Counted from the stretch's first letter, positions 7,214 through 17,200 are shown. The stretch: 64,000 bases of DNA from Stenotrophomonas rhizophila (GCF_000661955.1 NZ_CP007597.1:1853605-1917604); one strand, 5' to 3'. A program made the numbers and translations. The notes: generated by a model not told the origin, from the sequence alone.

Positions 7214-7897
7214 TCAGCCCATAGCCGTTGATCGGAGCTGGGCGGTCAGCAGGCGCGTCAGGCTGCGGCGCGCGAAGTACCCTTGCAGTTGCCTGGCCTT
7301 GATGGTTGTTGCCCGCAGTCGAGGGCGGCCATCGGTACGGTGGTCGATCCGGTAGCAGCGCGACGCCCCGCACAGCTCTGCCTGGCTCGCGGTGACCGTC
7401 ACCACGGTCACTTCCAGACTGGTGAAAACTCCTTCAGACGCTATCTCCGGATTCTCCTTGCTGGCGCGCTCGATAAGCGTACGGAACCGGCCCAGGTCTC
7501 GTTCGCCGCCGCTGGTGAGCGAGCCGACGTTGGTCGCACGGCGGACATCGTCGTCGTCGCCCGGAACATCCTGGCTCCAGCGCTCAGTGCGCTCGGGTAT
7601 GACCGCGCGAACGACCCTGCCATCCGGCTCAATCAGGTCGATGACCACGTCAAGCAGATACACCGGTTCCAATCCCAGATTGGTCACGAAGCAGTGCGCG
7701 TCCAGATCCTTGCCGGCGCCTGATGTGATCAGAATGGACGGTCGCTGCTGACGTCGGTAGCTGCGCAGGAAGAAACTCAGGTAAACCACCCAGATCAGCG
7801 CCGTCACGCAGGTCATGGCGGCGGTTATCAGCGGGGCGAAATGAAGCAGGTTCTGAAGCACGATGGGCTGGATTCCGTAGGGCCGACGCAGGGGCAC
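7214..7897 (-). CDS. Hypothetical membrane-anchored protein
   Basis: Up to 227 residues from the ATG at 7897. One strong transmembrane helix lies near residues 20-48 (LITAAMTCVTALIWVVYLSFFL), followed by a basic stop-transfer RSYRRQQRP. The rest is a soluble, beta-rich domain (SILITSGAGKDLDAHCFVTNLG, PVYLLDVVIDLI) and a basic C-terminal tail. The pattern suggests an inner-membrane protein with one anchored globular domain. I do not recognise the family and no neighbour suggests a pathway. Several in-frame starts exist, so the true N terminus may be nearer the helix. Confidence 0.6.
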   Translation of the reverse strand: MPLRRPYGIQPIVLQNLLHFAPLITAAMTCVTALIWVVYLSFFLRSYRRQQRPSILITSGAGKDLDAHCFVTNLGLEPVYLLDVVIDLIEPDGRVVRAVIPERTERWSQDVPGDDDDVRRATNVGSLTSGGERDLGRFRTLIERASKENPEIASEGVFTSLEVTVVTVTASQAELCGASRCYRIDHRTDGRPRLRATTIKARQLQGYFARRSLTRLLTAQLRSTAMG

Positions 7898-8113
7898 GCG
7901 CTAGCTGCATGATCGCCATTGACACGCTTGGATCCTGTGAAACGCCCAGCGTCGATCGCGCAGGAGAACAGCGCGTGGCTCCAGGATGGAGATCGTCCGC
8001 AACGCAGGCGGCCTATGGACAGTGGCAGGCCAATGGCCAAGCGGCAGTCAAGGAGCCGCGAGAGAGGTGCCTTGATTCAACGTCCCGAACACGTGTCAGC
8101 CGCTGCGGCTGAA

Positions 8114-8398
8114 TCACTGCGGCGGTGCATCCGGGGACGCAGGGCCGCCAGCGGACCGTTGCGAAAACTCCACGAAACGCGCAGCCGAGATCGCCTGACG
8201 GCTTCCGCACGCTGGGCACTCCAGCACCGCGCCTCCGCCCGGTATGTTCACGAGGCTCGGCGGGGCAGCGGCAGTGGTGACGTGATGGCAGGAAAGACAT
8301 TCGGCCTGGACACTGAGCACCCTGGGCTCCTCGTCAGAGTCCGGCCGACCTGGTTGCACGTTCACTTCAAACAGATAGAACCGCCCTGTATTTGGCAT
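8114..8398 (-). CDS. Small zinc-ribbon protein, paralogue 1
   Basis: 94 residues from the ATG at 8398 (an upstream in-frame start is possible but lies outside the similarity). It has two CxxC pairs, C34/C37 (CLSC) and C61/C64 (CPAC), spaced like a zinc ribbon. It resembles two other genes in this window (21619-21948 and 45460-45705). All three share M-P-x(4)-F at the start, a short hydrophobic stretch before the first CxxC, ~20-25 residues between pairs and a small tail after the second pair. Function unknown. Zinc binding is inferred from the cysteines. A GTAG repeat lies 162 bp upstream. Confidence 0.7.
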   Translation of the reverse strand: MPNTGRFYLFEVNVQPGRPDSDEEPRVLSVQAECLSCHHVTTAAAPPSLVNIPGGGAVLECPACGSRQAISAARFVEFSQRSAGGPASPDAPPQ

Positions 8399-8559
8399 GC
8401 TCACGCGTTCGCATTGAGGGCCCATGGGGTGACGGCGCGGGCCTGGGTCTGGATTTCATCATAGGCCGCCGCGACGGCCGGAGCCAGAGCGCCCGTGTGC
8501 CCGCCTGGCTTTGCCGGGGCCGGAGGGGCAGGGAGGGGCGTGAGAAGAGAGCCGCGATC

Positions 8560-8584
8560 GCCGGTCCCCCTGACCGGCATCTAC
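8560..8584 (-). repeat. Single SMAG-type GTAG REP element
   Basis: Read on the minus strand the element begins GTAGATGCCGGTC and closes a hairpin between GCCGGTC and GACCGGC. The GTAG head plus an imperfect palindrome is the SMAG signature of Stenotrophomonas. It lies between the zinc-ribbon gene and the oxidoreductase operon. Confidence 0.7.
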
Positions 8585-8618
8585 GGGCTGGATGGCACGT
8601 ACAGCGGGGGCGATCCAA

Positions 8619-9620
8619 CTACGGCAGCTCCACCACCACTTTCCCCTTCGCCCGCCCACTCTCCACATACGCCAGCGCGCCCTGCGTGTCCTCGAACGGG
8701 AACACCCGATCAATGACCGCTGCGATCGCACCAAACTCAACAAGCGATGTGATGGTGCCCAACTGCGCCCCATCGGCCCGCATGAAGACGAAGGAATACG
8801 TCACCCCCTTCCTCTTGGCCTTGCTGCGGATGCCTCGGCTGAGCAGGCGCATGACCTGCTTGAGCGGCCAGGCCAACCCGCGCGCGGTCGCAAAGGTGGG
8901 CGTGGGCGGGCCCGAGATGGAGATGAGATGGCCACCCGGCTTGAGGATCTGCAGCGAGCGCTCCAGTTCATCCTTGCCCAAGCTGTTGAGCACCACATCG
9001 TAGTCGCGTAGTGCCGTGGCGAAATCCTGCTGCCTGTAATCGATGACCACGTCCGCGCCCAGCGCCTTCACCCACGCCACGTTGGGCGTGCTGGTAGTGG
9101 TGGCAACGAACGCGCCAAGGTGTTTGGCCAGCTGGATCGCCACGGTGCCGACGCCGCCAGAGCCCGCCTGGATGAAGACTTTTTGACCCGGTTTCAGCTG
9201 GGCGGTTTCGACCAGCGCCTGCCACGCGGTCAGCGCGACCAGCGGCAGCGAGGCGGCCTCCACCATGGTGAGGTTGTGGGGTTTGAGTGCCACGGATGTG
9301 GCGCTGACCGCGATGAACTCGGCGAACGTCCCGATGCGATCATCGTCGGGACGTGCATATACCTCATCGCCCGGCTTGAACTGGGAAACCGCAGCACCGA
9401 CACGCTCCACCGTACCGGCCAGATCGTTGCCCAGAATCAGCGGCAGGCGATACGGCAGGATCACCTTGAATTCGCCACGCCGGATCTTGGGGTCCAGCGC
9501 GTTGACGCTGGCCGCGTGCACGCGGATCAGCACATCGCCATCGCGCAGCACTGGCGTTGGCACGTCATCGATGTGCCCCGTTTCGTTCTTGCCATACCGG
9601 TCGATGAGGAAGGCTTTCAT
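8619..9620 (-). CDS. NADP-dependent medium-chain oxidoreductase, quinone reductase type
   Basis: This 333-residue zinc-free MDR protein has a GroES-like N-terminal domain (VRVHAASVNALDPKIRRG is its hallmark, here LIRVHAASVNALDPK; then LILGNDLAGTVERVG). It also has a Rossmann domain with the nucleotide motif IQAGSGGVGTVAIQLAK and a final KVVVELP. Quinone reductases of this type reduce enones and quinones with NADPH. Its ATG overlaps the stop of the SDR gene as ATGA, so both are translated together downstream of the ene-reductase. The set looks like a detoxification operon for reactive carbonyls. Confidence 0.9.
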   Translation of the reverse strand: MKAFLIDRYGKNETGHIDDVPTPVLRDGDVLIRVHAASVNALDPKIRRGEFKVILPYRLPLILGNDLAGTVERVGAAVSQFKPGDEVYARPDDDRIGTFAEFIAVSATSVALKPHNLTMVEAASLPLVALTAWQALVETAQLKPGQKVFIQAGSGGVGTVAIQLAKHLGAFVATTTSTPNVAWVKALGADVVIDYRQQDFATALRDYDVVLNSLGKDELERSLQILKPGGHLISISGPPTPTFATARGLAWPLKQVMRLLSRGIRSKAKRKGVTYSFVFMRADGAQLGTITSLVEFGAIAAVIDRVFPFEDTQGALAYVESGRAKGKVVVELP

Positions 9621-10399
9621 GCGCGATACCGCTCCGCAGCCTGCGCCTGCCGGACGTCCGAGAGCAGGCCCTGGCGCGATGCCTCCAGCGTGTCCCAGCG
9701 TGCGGCCACATGCAGCGGCGGAATGGTCACGGTTTCGCGACGATCGAAGCCGACCAGGGCGGCATCCACCAGCTCGCCAACATCCATCACTTCCGGCAAC
9801 GTGTTGATGTCGATGCCGGCGCGCTCCCAGATCTCGGTGCGCGTGGCGGCAGGCAGCACGGCCTGCACGTAGACGCCCTTGGGCGACAGCTCCAAGCTGA
9901 GCCCCTGCGACAGGAACAGCACGAAGGCTTTGGTCGCACCGTAGACGGACATGCCGAGCTCGGGCGCCAGACCCACCACCGAGCCGATGTTGACGATGGC
10001 GCCTTCGCCGGCGTTGGCAAGGCGCGGTGCAACGGCCGCGGCCAGGCGCGTCAGGGCGAGGGTGTTCAGCGTCACCAGCTGATCGATGCTGTCGGCCGAT
10101 TGCGCGGTGAAGCCGCCGGACTGGGCGATGCCCGCGTTGTTGATCAGGATGCCGATGCGCGCATCGTCGCGCAGGCGGGTTTCCACGCTGGCCAGATCGG
10201 TGGGCTGGGTGAGGTCGGCCGGCAGGACGTCTACGGCGACCCCGGTGTCCTGGCGCAGGCGGGCGGCCAGCGTGTCCAGGCGCGTCTTGTCGCGCGCGAC
10301 CAGTACCAGGTCGTGGCCGCGGCGTGCGAAGCGTTCGGCGTAAACGGTGCCGATGCCGCTGGAGGCGCCGGTGATGAGGACGGTGGGAAGCAGGCTCAT
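9617..10399 (-). CDS. Short-chain dehydrogenase/reductase
   Basis: 260 residues with a complete classical SDR set: TGASSGIGTVYAERFA for NAD(P) binding, INNAGIA, a Ser in IVNIGSVVG and the catalytic YGATK. DLVLVARDK after beta-2 suggests NADP(H). The substrate is not evident. It lies 61 bp after the ene-reductase gene and overlaps the MDR gene by 4 bp, so the three enzymes are probably co-transcribed and co-regulated by the divergent TetR. Confidence 0.9.
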   Translation of the reverse strand: MSLLPTVLITGASSGIGTVYAERFARRGHDLVLVARDKTRLDTLAARLRQDTGVAVDVLPADLTQPTDLASVETRLRDDARIGILINNAGIAQSGGFTAQSADSIDQLVTLNTLALTRLAAAVAPRLANAGEGAIVNIGSVVGLAPELGMSVYGATKAFVLFLSQGLSLELSPKGVYVQAVLPAATRTEIWERAGIDINTLPEVMDVGELVDAALVGFDRRETVTIPPLHVAARWDTLEASRQGLLSDVRQAQAAERYRA

Positions 10400-10460
10400 G
10401 GTGTGTCTCTTGAAATTGGGTGGGCGGAGAAGGGGGGGCAGCGCGACGCTGTCGAACGGC

Positions 10461-11558
10461 TTACTGCGGCGTCGTATCGGTCAATGCGGGGTAGTCGGTG
10501 TAGCCCTCCGCGCCGCCGCCGTACAACGTGGCGGGGTTCAATGCGTTCAAGGGCGCACCGGTCTTCAGGCGTTCCACCAGATCGGGATTGCTGATGAAGG
10601 CACGGCCAAACGCAACCAGGTCCGCCTTGCCTTCGGCGAGGTGTGCGCTGGCCAGGTCCAGGTCGTAGCCGTTGTTGGCCAGATAGGTGCCCTTGAAGCG
10701 GGCGCGCAGCCCATCGAAGTCGAAGGGCGCAACGTCGCGCGGGCCGCCGGTTGCGCCTTCAACCACGTGCAGGTAGACGATGCCCAGCGCGCTGAGCTGG
10801 TCGACGATGTAGTCGTACTGCGGCTGCGGGTCGCTGACCGTGGCGATGGCATTGGCCGGCGAGACCGGGGAAATGCGCACGCCGGTGCGGTCCGCGCCGA
10901 TCTCTTCGGCGACGGCGGCGGTGACCTCCAGCAGCAGGCGCGCGCGGTTCTCGATGGAGCCGCCGTAGGCGTCGGTGCGCTGGTTGGCGCCGTCCTTGAT
11001 GAACTGTTCGAGCAGGTAGCCGTTGGCACCGTGGATTTCCACGCCGTCAAAACCGGCGGCGATGGCATTGGCAGCGGCCTGGCGGAAGTCGTTGACGATG
11101 GCCGGCAGCTCGTCGATCGCCAATGCGCGCGGCTCGGACACATCAACAAAGCCGTTGTGCACGAAGGTCTTGGTCTGCGCACGAATGGCCGAGGCGGAGA
11201 CGGGTGCGGCATTGCCGGGCTGCAGAGCCACGTGCGAGATGCGGCCCACGTGCCACAGCTGCACGAAGATGCGCCCGCCGCGGGCATGCACGGCATCGGT
11301 GACCGCGCGCCAGCCGTCGATCTGGACCTGGGTGTAGAGCCCCGGCGTGTCCTGGTAGCCCTGGGCCTGGGCCGAGATCTGGGTGGCCTCGGTGATGATC
11401 AGGCCGGCCGAGGCGCGCTGGGCGTAGTAGGTGGCGGCGAGCGGGCTGGGCACCAGACCGGTGCCGGCGCGGTTGCGCGTCAGCGGGGCCATCACGATGC
11501 GGTTGGCCAGCGTTATCGGGCCTAGGGGGTAGGGCTGGAAGAGCGTCGGGGTCGTCAT
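10461..11558 (-). CDS. Alkene reductase of the Old Yellow Enzyme family (NemA-like)
   Basis: 365 residues from the ATG at 11558. FMN-barrel motifs include IVMAPLTRNRA, GRIFVQLWHVGRISH, the active-site HGAN (EIHGANGYLLEQFI), NQRTDAYGGSIENR and VAFGRAFISNPDLV. Members reduce activated C=C bonds and nitro groups with NADPH. A TetR gene lies divergently 175 bp away, as nemR does for nemA, and a repeated CGTAATCT motif in the gap is the likely operator. A longer frame to 11630 exists, but homologues begin close to TLFQPYPLGP. Confidence 0.95.
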   Translation of the reverse strand: MTTPTLFQPYPLGPITLANRIVMAPLTRNRAGTGLVPSPLAATYYAQRASAGLIITEATQISAQAQGYQDTPGLYTQVQIDGWRAVTDAVHARGGRIFVQLWHVGRISHVALQPGNAAPVSASAIRAQTKTFVHNGFVDVSEPRALAIDELPAIVNDFRQAAANAIAAGFDGVEIHGANGYLLEQFIKDGANQRTDAYGGSIENRARLLLEVTAAVAEEIGADRTGVRISPVSPANAIATVSDPQPQYDYIVDQLSALGIVYLHVVEGATGGPRDVAPFDFDGLRARFKGTYLANNGYDLDLASAHLAEGKADLVAFGRAFISNPDLVERLKTGAPLNALNPATLYGGGAEGYTDYPALTDTTPQ

Positions 11559-11640
11559 GGGGTGTGGGGTCGTGATCGTTGAGGGGGCGTTGCGGAGGGC
11601 GAAGCCCGCTCCGGGGTAGGGGTGACGCAATGATGATGAC

Positions 11641-11684
11641 CGTAATCTTAGATGTCAATGGTTTGATGATGTACGTAATCTAAG
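11641..11684. promoter_or_regulatory. Candidate TetR operator in the divergent promoter region
   Basis: CGTAATCTTAG (11641-11651) and CGTAATCTAAG (11674-11684) are near-identical direct repeats. CTTAGAT (11647-11653) and ATCTAAG (11678-11684) also form an inverted pair. This AT-rich block sits between the ene-reductase operon and the tetR gene, 50-93 bp before the tetR start. That fits autorepression plus control of the operon. Confidence 0.5.
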
Positions 11685-11733
11685 TGTGGTAAAGTGCCGT
11701 ACTTCCGCAGCACAGCGTTGCAGGGCATCGTTC

Positions 11734-12315
11734 ATGAAGGTCACCAAGGCACAGGCGCAGGCCAACCGGGCGCACATCGTCGAAACCGCCTCCACCCTGT
11801 TCCGGGAGCGGGGATACGACGGCGTGGGCGTGGCAGACCTGATGGGGGCCGCGGGCTTTACGCACGGTGGCTTCTATAAGCACTTCGGGTCGAAGGCCGA
11901 CCTGATGGCGGAAGCGGCCGCCTGTGGCTTTGCGACATCCGCCGAGGCATTGGCCGGGACCGATCTGCGCGCCTTCCTGACCTACTACCTGTCCCGCGAA
12001 CACCGGGATGCACCGGGGCAAGGCTGCACGATGGCGGCACTGTGCACGGATGCCGCGCGTCAGCCGGCGTCGGTCAAGGCTGCGTTTGCAACTGGTATCG
12101 ACGCGCAGCTGGAAGACGGCTCAGGTCGCGATGGCCAGATTGATGCGGCCGCCGCCGAGCGCAGCCGTGCGCGGCGGATCGCGCTGATTGCGCAGGCGGT
12201 GGGCGCGGTGGTGTTGTCGCGGTCCTGCCCGGACGATGCGGCACTGGCCGACGAGATTCTGGACGCCTGTCGGAACGACATACTGGCGCGGCTGCCGGAC
12301 GCACCTGCGGCTTGA
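11734..12315 (+). CDS. TetR-family repressor of the ene-reductase operon
   Basis: 193 residues. The HTH spans ~10-55 (IVETASTLFRERGYDGVGV, LMGAAGFTHGGFYKHFGSK) and the C-terminal ligand domain carries GQGCTMAALCTDAARQP, a segment typical of this TetR subgroup. Two cysteines in it could sense electrophiles, as NemR does; this is an inference. The ATG at 11734 is preferred because the HTH begins right after it. It is divergent from the alkene reductase operon with a repeat-bearing gap, the classical arrangement for a local repressor. Confidence 0.88.
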   Translation: MKVTKAQAQANRAHIVETASTLFRERGYDGVGVADLMGAAGFTHGGFYKHFGSKADLMAEAAACGFATSAEALAGTDLRAFLTYYLSREHRDAPGQGCTMAALCTDAARQPASVKAAFATGIDAQLEDGSGRDGQIDAAAAERSRARRIALIAQAVGAVVLSRSCPDDAALADEILDACRNDILARLPDAPAA

Positions 12316-12427
12316 GGCCGTGCTTCAGGGATGAGCTGCGCAGGTAAGCGCGCGGCCCCTGTGGGGATGGCGACTTGAGAAGCCGCACGGGAATCAACAA
12401 CGGCCGTGGGTAAACCCATACCCGATT

Positions 12428-12435
12428 GGTCACTA
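12428..12435. promoter_or_regulatory. Candidate operator half-site (GGTCACTA) before the second tetR gene
   Basis: GGTCACTA occurs here, 36 bp before the tetR start, and again at 13116-13123 before the RND pump genes. The shared 8-mer in both promoter regions suggests one regulator binds both. Confidence 0.35.
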
Positions 12436-12471
12436 TTTGCCCGCGTCACCGCGCAGCGCTACGCTTCACCG

Positions 12472-13101
12472 ATGTCTACTTCATCCTCCGCAGCGCTCGA
12501 TGCCGGGCGTGGCCCCGCTGAGCACGACGTGCGCACGCAGATCATCGAGGCCGCCACCGCGCACTTCAGTCACTACGGCTACGACAAGACCACCGTGTCT
12601 GACCTGGCCAAGGCCATCGGCTTCTCCAAGGCCTACATCTACAAGTTTTTTGCCTCCAAGCAGGCCATCGGGGAGGTCATCTGCACCAATTGCCTGGCGC
12701 AGATCGAAGGCGAGGTGCATGCGGCCCTGGAGGGGGTTCAAGCGCCGCCTGACAGGCTGCGGGTGCTGTTTACCGTGATCGTGGAGGCCAGTCTTCGCCT
12801 GTTCCTCCAGGATCGTCGCCTCTATGAAATCGCGGTGGCGGCCGCGACGGATCAATGGCCCTCGACCCAGGCCTACAAAGACCGCATCCGGCAGCTTGTG
12901 GAAGAGATCCTGAAAGAGGGACGCGCGTCCGGCGTCTTTGAGCGCGCGACGCCGCTCGAAGCGACCAGCCATGCGGTCTACCAGGTCCTGGTTCCCTATC
13001 TGAATCCAGTGACGCTTCCACACCTGGCGGCTCTGCACGCGGAAGCGCCTACGGCCTTGCAGGAGCTGGTGCTCAGGAGTATTGTCCCGCAACGAAAGTG
13101 A
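12472..13101 (+). CDS. TetR-family regulator of the RND efflux operon
   Basis: 209 residues from the ATG at 12472. The N-terminal HTH is clear (IIEAATAHFSHYGYDKTTV, LAKAIGFSKAYIYKFFASK), and the C-terminal helical domain with LRVLFTVIVEASLRLF and a Tyr-containing linker resembles AcrR/RamR-type repressors. It is followed 62 bp later by the periplasmic adaptor and pump genes in the same direction. The shared GGTCACTA motif before both transcription units suggests autoregulation and control of the pump. A longer in-frame start at 12406 would include the putative operator and is unlikely. Confidence 0.88.
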   Translation: MSTSSSAALDAGRGPAEHDVRTQIIEAATAHFSHYGYDKTTVSDLAKAIGFSKAYIYKFFASKQAIGEVICTNCLAQIEGEVHAALEGVQAPPDRLRVLFTVIVEASLRLFLQDRRLYEIAVAAATDQWPSTQAYKDRIRQLVEEILKEGRASGVFERATPLEATSHAVYQVLVPYLNPVTLPHLAALHAEAPTALQELVLRSIVPQRK

Positions 13102-13133
13102 CTATTGACGAAAACGGTCACTAGGAACAGAAT
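13097..13133 (+). promoter_or_regulatory. RND operon promoter with overlapping inverted repeat
   Basis: TTGACG (13105-13110), a 17-bp spacer and CAGAAT (13128-13133) make a plausible sigma-70 promoter. AGTGAC (13097-13102) and GTCACT (13117-13122) are a perfect 6-bp inverted repeat straddling the -35. The right arm belongs to GGTCACTA, which is also found before the tetR gene. Confidence 0.5.
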
Positions 13134-13163
13134 GCCTCCGGATACCCCACTCCGGAAGACCGT

Positions 13164-14276
13164 ATGCGGCGCCGTTTTGTACTCACAGCCATCCCCTGTG
13201 TCGTTCCGTTGTTCCTTGCGGCCTGCGGAACGTCGGATGACATCGACCCCCGGACCGCGCCGCCCATCGTCCGCGTTGCCCATGTGCAACCGGGCGCGGG
13301 AAACGCGCGCACGTTTACGGGCACCATCGCCGCAAAGGTGCAGAGCGATCTGGCCTTCCGGGTGGGCGGCAAGGTCACTGAGCGCTTGGTCGAAACCGGG
13401 CAGACGGTCAAACGCGGGGATGTGCTCTACCGGATCGATCCCAACGACCTGAACCTGGCCGCGGCGTCCCAGCAGCAGGCCGTCATCGCCGCCCGTGCGC
13501 AAAGCGTGCAGGCCACGGCGGATGAAGCGCGGTATCGCGATCTGGCGGCCAAGGGCGTGGTGTCACGGTCGTCTTACGACCAGATCAAAGCGGCGGCCGA
13601 CGCGGCGGCTGCGACACTCAAAGCGGCCGAATCCCAGGCCCGGGTTGCGCGCAATGCCAGCCACTACACCGCGCTCGTCGCCGATGCCGACGGGGTGGTC
13701 ATGACCATCTCTGCTGAGCCCGGTCAGGTTGTGGCGGCGGGGCAGGTGGTTGCCCGGCTTGCCCGTGCGGGCAGCCGAGAGGCGGTCGTCCAGCTGCCCG
13801 AGACACTTCGTCCGCAGATTGGTTCGGTGGCCCTCGCGTCGTCGTTCGGCGGAAGCGGCACGATCCCCGCGCGGTTGCGCGTGCTCTCTGAATCGGCCGA
13901 CCCCGCAACCCGTACGTTTGAAGCCCGCTACACCCTGGAAGAGGGCAGCACGGCGCTGCCGCTGGGTTCAACGGTGACGGTTGAACTTGGCGGTGCAGCA
14001 GCTGCCGGCGCGTCGGCAGGTGTGGAGGTTCCGTTGGGCGCCCTGTTCGATCCTGGCACCGGACCCGGTGTCTGGGTGATCGGGGGTGAACCGCTCAAGG
14101 CCAAGTGGACGCCGGTAGCCATCAAGCAACTGGGCGATGACAAGGCGTTGGTTGAGGGGGCTTTTAAGGCATCGGATCGCGTGGCGGCTCTAGGCGCTCA
14201 CCTGCTCCGCGAAGGGCAGGTGGTTCGCCAGGCCGGCACGGCCAAGCGCGCAGTGGCAACCGGAGCCCAGCGGTGA
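13164..14276 (+). CDS. RND efflux periplasmic adaptor lipoprotein
   Basis: 370 residues with a lipoprotein signal (FLAAC, Cys21). The membrane fusion protein pattern follows: a lipoyl half (DLAFRVGGKVTERLVETGQ, GDVLYRIDPNDLNLA), a helical hairpin around residues 90-160 and the second half-motif DADGVVMTISAEPGQVV. A beta-barrel and membrane-proximal domain (LGSTVTVEL, VPLGALFD) come last. It bridges the inner-membrane pump to an outer-membrane channel; no such channel gene is in this operon, so a shared TolC/OprM-like protein must serve. Its stop overlaps the pump start as GTGA. Confidence 0.93.
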   Translation: MRRRFVLTAIPCVVPLFLAACGTSDDIDPRTAPPIVRVAHVQPGAGNARTFTGTIAAKVQSDLAFRVGGKVTERLVETGQTVKRGDVLYRIDPNDLNLAAASQQQAVIAARAQSVQATADEARYRDLAAKGVVSRSSYDQIKAAADAAAATLKAAESQARVARNASHYTALVADADGVVMTISAEPGQVVAAGQVVARLARAGSREAVVQLPETLRPQIGSVALASSFGGSGTIPARLRVLSESADPATRTFEARYTLEEGSTALPLGSTVTVELGGAAAAGASAGVEVPLGALFDPGTGPGVWVIGGEPLKAKWTPVAIKQLGDDKALVEGAFKASDRVAALGAHLLREGQVVRQAGTAKRAVATGAQR

Positions 14277-17200
14277 GTGGGTTCAATCTGTCGGCGCTTG
14301 CGGTGCGCGAGCGCGCCATCACCGTCTTTCTGATCTTCCTGATCTCGGTTGCCGGCATCGTGTCGTTCTTCCAGCTTGGCCGGGCAGAGGACCCCGCGTT
14401 CACCGTCAAAGTCATGACCATCGTGACGGCCTGGCCGGGCGCTACGCCAACGGAAATGCAGGACCAGGTCGCCGAGAAGCTGGAAAAGCGCCTGCAGGAG
14501 CTGCGCTGGTATGACCGCAGCGAAACCCACACCCGGCCTGGCTTGTCCTTCACCACACTGACGTTGCAGGACGGCACGCCACCGTCGCAGGTGCAGGAAG
14601 AGTTCTACCAGGCGCGCAAGAAGATGGCGGACGAGGCCGCAAACCTGCCCGCAGGCGTGATCGGCCCGATGGTCAACGACGAGTACGCGGATGTCACGTT
14701 TGCGCTGTTTGCGTTGAAAGCGAAGGGCGAACCCTTCCGCGCATTGGCGCGCGATGCCGAAACCCTGCGCCAGCGCCTGCTGCACGTGCCTGGGGTAAAG
14801 AAGGTCAACATCATCGGTGAGCAGTCCGAGCGCATCTACGTGGAGCTGTCACACGAACGGCTGTCGAACTTGGGCATAACACCGCAGGACGTGTTCGGGG
14901 CGCTGAACGGACAGAACGCCCTGACCCCTGCAGGCTCGGTCGAGGCCAAGGGCCCGCAGATTTTCATTCGGCTGGATGGCGCGCTGGATCAGCTGGAAAA
15001 GATCCGCGATACGCCCATCGTCGCGCAGGGCAAGACCCTGAAACTGCAGGACATCGCCACCGTGAAGCGTGGCTATGAAGATCCCTCGACCTTCATGATC
15101 CGCAACGGTGGCGAGCCTGCCATGTTGCTGGGCATCGTCATGCGGGACGGCTGGAACGGCCTGGATCTTGGCGCCTCACTCGACGCGGAGGTCAAGAAGA
15201 TCAATCAGGGGCTGCCGGTCGGGATGGCACTGGACAAGGTGACCGATCAGGCGGTGAACATCAGCGCGTCGGTTGACGAGTTCATGATGAAGTTCTTCGC
15301 CGCGCTGCTGGTGGTGATGCTGGTGTGCTTTGTCAGCATGGGCTGGCGCGTGGGTGTGGTGGTGGCGGCCGCCGTGCCGCTGACGCTGGCCGCTGTGTTC
15401 ATGGTGATGGCCGCAACCGGCAAGAACTTTGACCGCATCACACTCGGCTCGCTGATCCTGGCGCTCGGCCTGTTGGTGGACGATGCGATCATCGCCATCG
15501 AAATGATGGTGGTGAAGATGGAAGAGGGCTATAGCCGGGTCAAGGCATCGGCCTACGCGTGGAGCCATACGGCGGCGCCCATGCTGGCCGGCACCCTGGT
15601 GACTGCGGTGGGCTTCATGCCCAATGGCTTTGCCCGGTCCACCGCCGGCGAATACACCAGCAACATGTTCTGGATCGTGGGCATCGCGCTGATCGTGTCG
15701 TGGGTGGTCGCGGTGTTCTTTACGCCGTACCTGGGGGTGAAGCTTCTCCCTGAACTCAAGACTGTGGAAGGCGGTCACAGCAGTCTTTACGACACCCCGC
15801 GCTACAACCGCTTCCGGTCGATCCTGGCGCGCGTGATTGCTCGCAAGTGGCTTGCCGCAGGTTCGGTGATCGGCCTGTTCGTGCTTGCCGTGGTGGGCAT
15901 GGGGCTGGTGAAAAAGCAGTTCTTCCCCATTTCCGATCGCCCGGAGGTGTTGGTCGAAGTGCAGATGCCCTACGGCACGGCCATCGAACAGACCAACCTG
16001 GCCACCAGGAAGGTGGAGCAGTGGCTCGCTGTGCAGGAAGAAGCGAAGATCGTCACGGCCTACATCGGTCAGGGCGCGCCCCGGTTCTATCTCGCCATTT
16101 CCCCGGAACTGCCCGATCCGGCGTTTGCCAAGATCGTGGTGCGTACCGACAGCCAGGCACAGCGCGATGCCTTGAAAGCACGCCTGCGTCAGGCGGTGGC
16201 GGAGGGCTTGGCGCCCGAGGCGCGTGTGCGCGTGACCCAGCTGGTGTTCGGGCCTTACTCGCCTTACCCGGTGGCGTATCGGGTCAGTGGTCCGGATCCG
16301 GACGTCATCCGTGGCATTGCGGCCAAGGTCGAGCAGACCCTGCACGCCAGTCCGATGATGCGTACGGTCAACACCGATTGGGGCGTGCGCACGCCGACGC
16401 TGCATTTCACGCTGGATCAGGACCGCCTGCAAGCCATGGGAATGACGTCTGCCTCTGTCTCGCAGCAACTGCAGTTCTTCCTGAGCGGGGTGCCGGTCAC
16501 TGCCGTGCGCGAGGACATCCGCACCGTCGAGGTTGTCGCTCGGTCCGGCGGGGACACGCGCCTGGACCCTGCGCGGATTGCGGACTTCACGTTGGTCGGT
16601 GCTGCGGGCCAGCGCGTGCCGCTGTCCCAGATCGGCTCGGTCGAGGTGCGGATGGAAGAGCCGGTGCTGCGACGTCGCGATCGGGTACCCACCATCACCG
16701 TGCGCGGTGATATTGACGACGCATTGCAGCCACCGGACGTATCCGCTGCGATCAGCAAGCAGCTTGAGCCCCTCATTGCCTCGCTGCCCGAGGGCTACGC
16801 CATTGCCCAGGCCGGGTCCATCGAGGAATCGGGCAAGGCAATGAGTGCGATGTTGCCGCTGTTCCCGATCATGCTGGCGGTGACCCTGCTGATCATCATC
16901 CTACAGGTGCGGTCCATCTCCGCGATGATCATGGTCTTCATGACCAGTCCCTTGGGGCTGATTGGCGTAGTGCCAACCCTGCTGCTGTTCCAGCAGCCGT
17001 TCGGCATCAACGCGCTGGTGGGGTTGATTGCGTTGTCGGGCATCCTGATGCGCAACACGCTCATCCTCATCGGTCAGATCCACGAGAACGAAGAAGCAGG
17101 CATGGAGACCTTCCACGCCATCATCGAGGCCACGGTTCACCGTGCGCGGCCGGTGATCCTGACCTCGCTGGCGGCGGTGCTGGCCTTCATTCCACTGACC

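Noticed and set aside
7008..7373. 121-codon minus-strand frame with a helical stretch (LRLAGQLAERINELGKLVRF)
   Set aside because: It overlaps the antitoxin-like gene and the hypothetical gene at 7214-7897, and has no RBS or family. Too weak to call.
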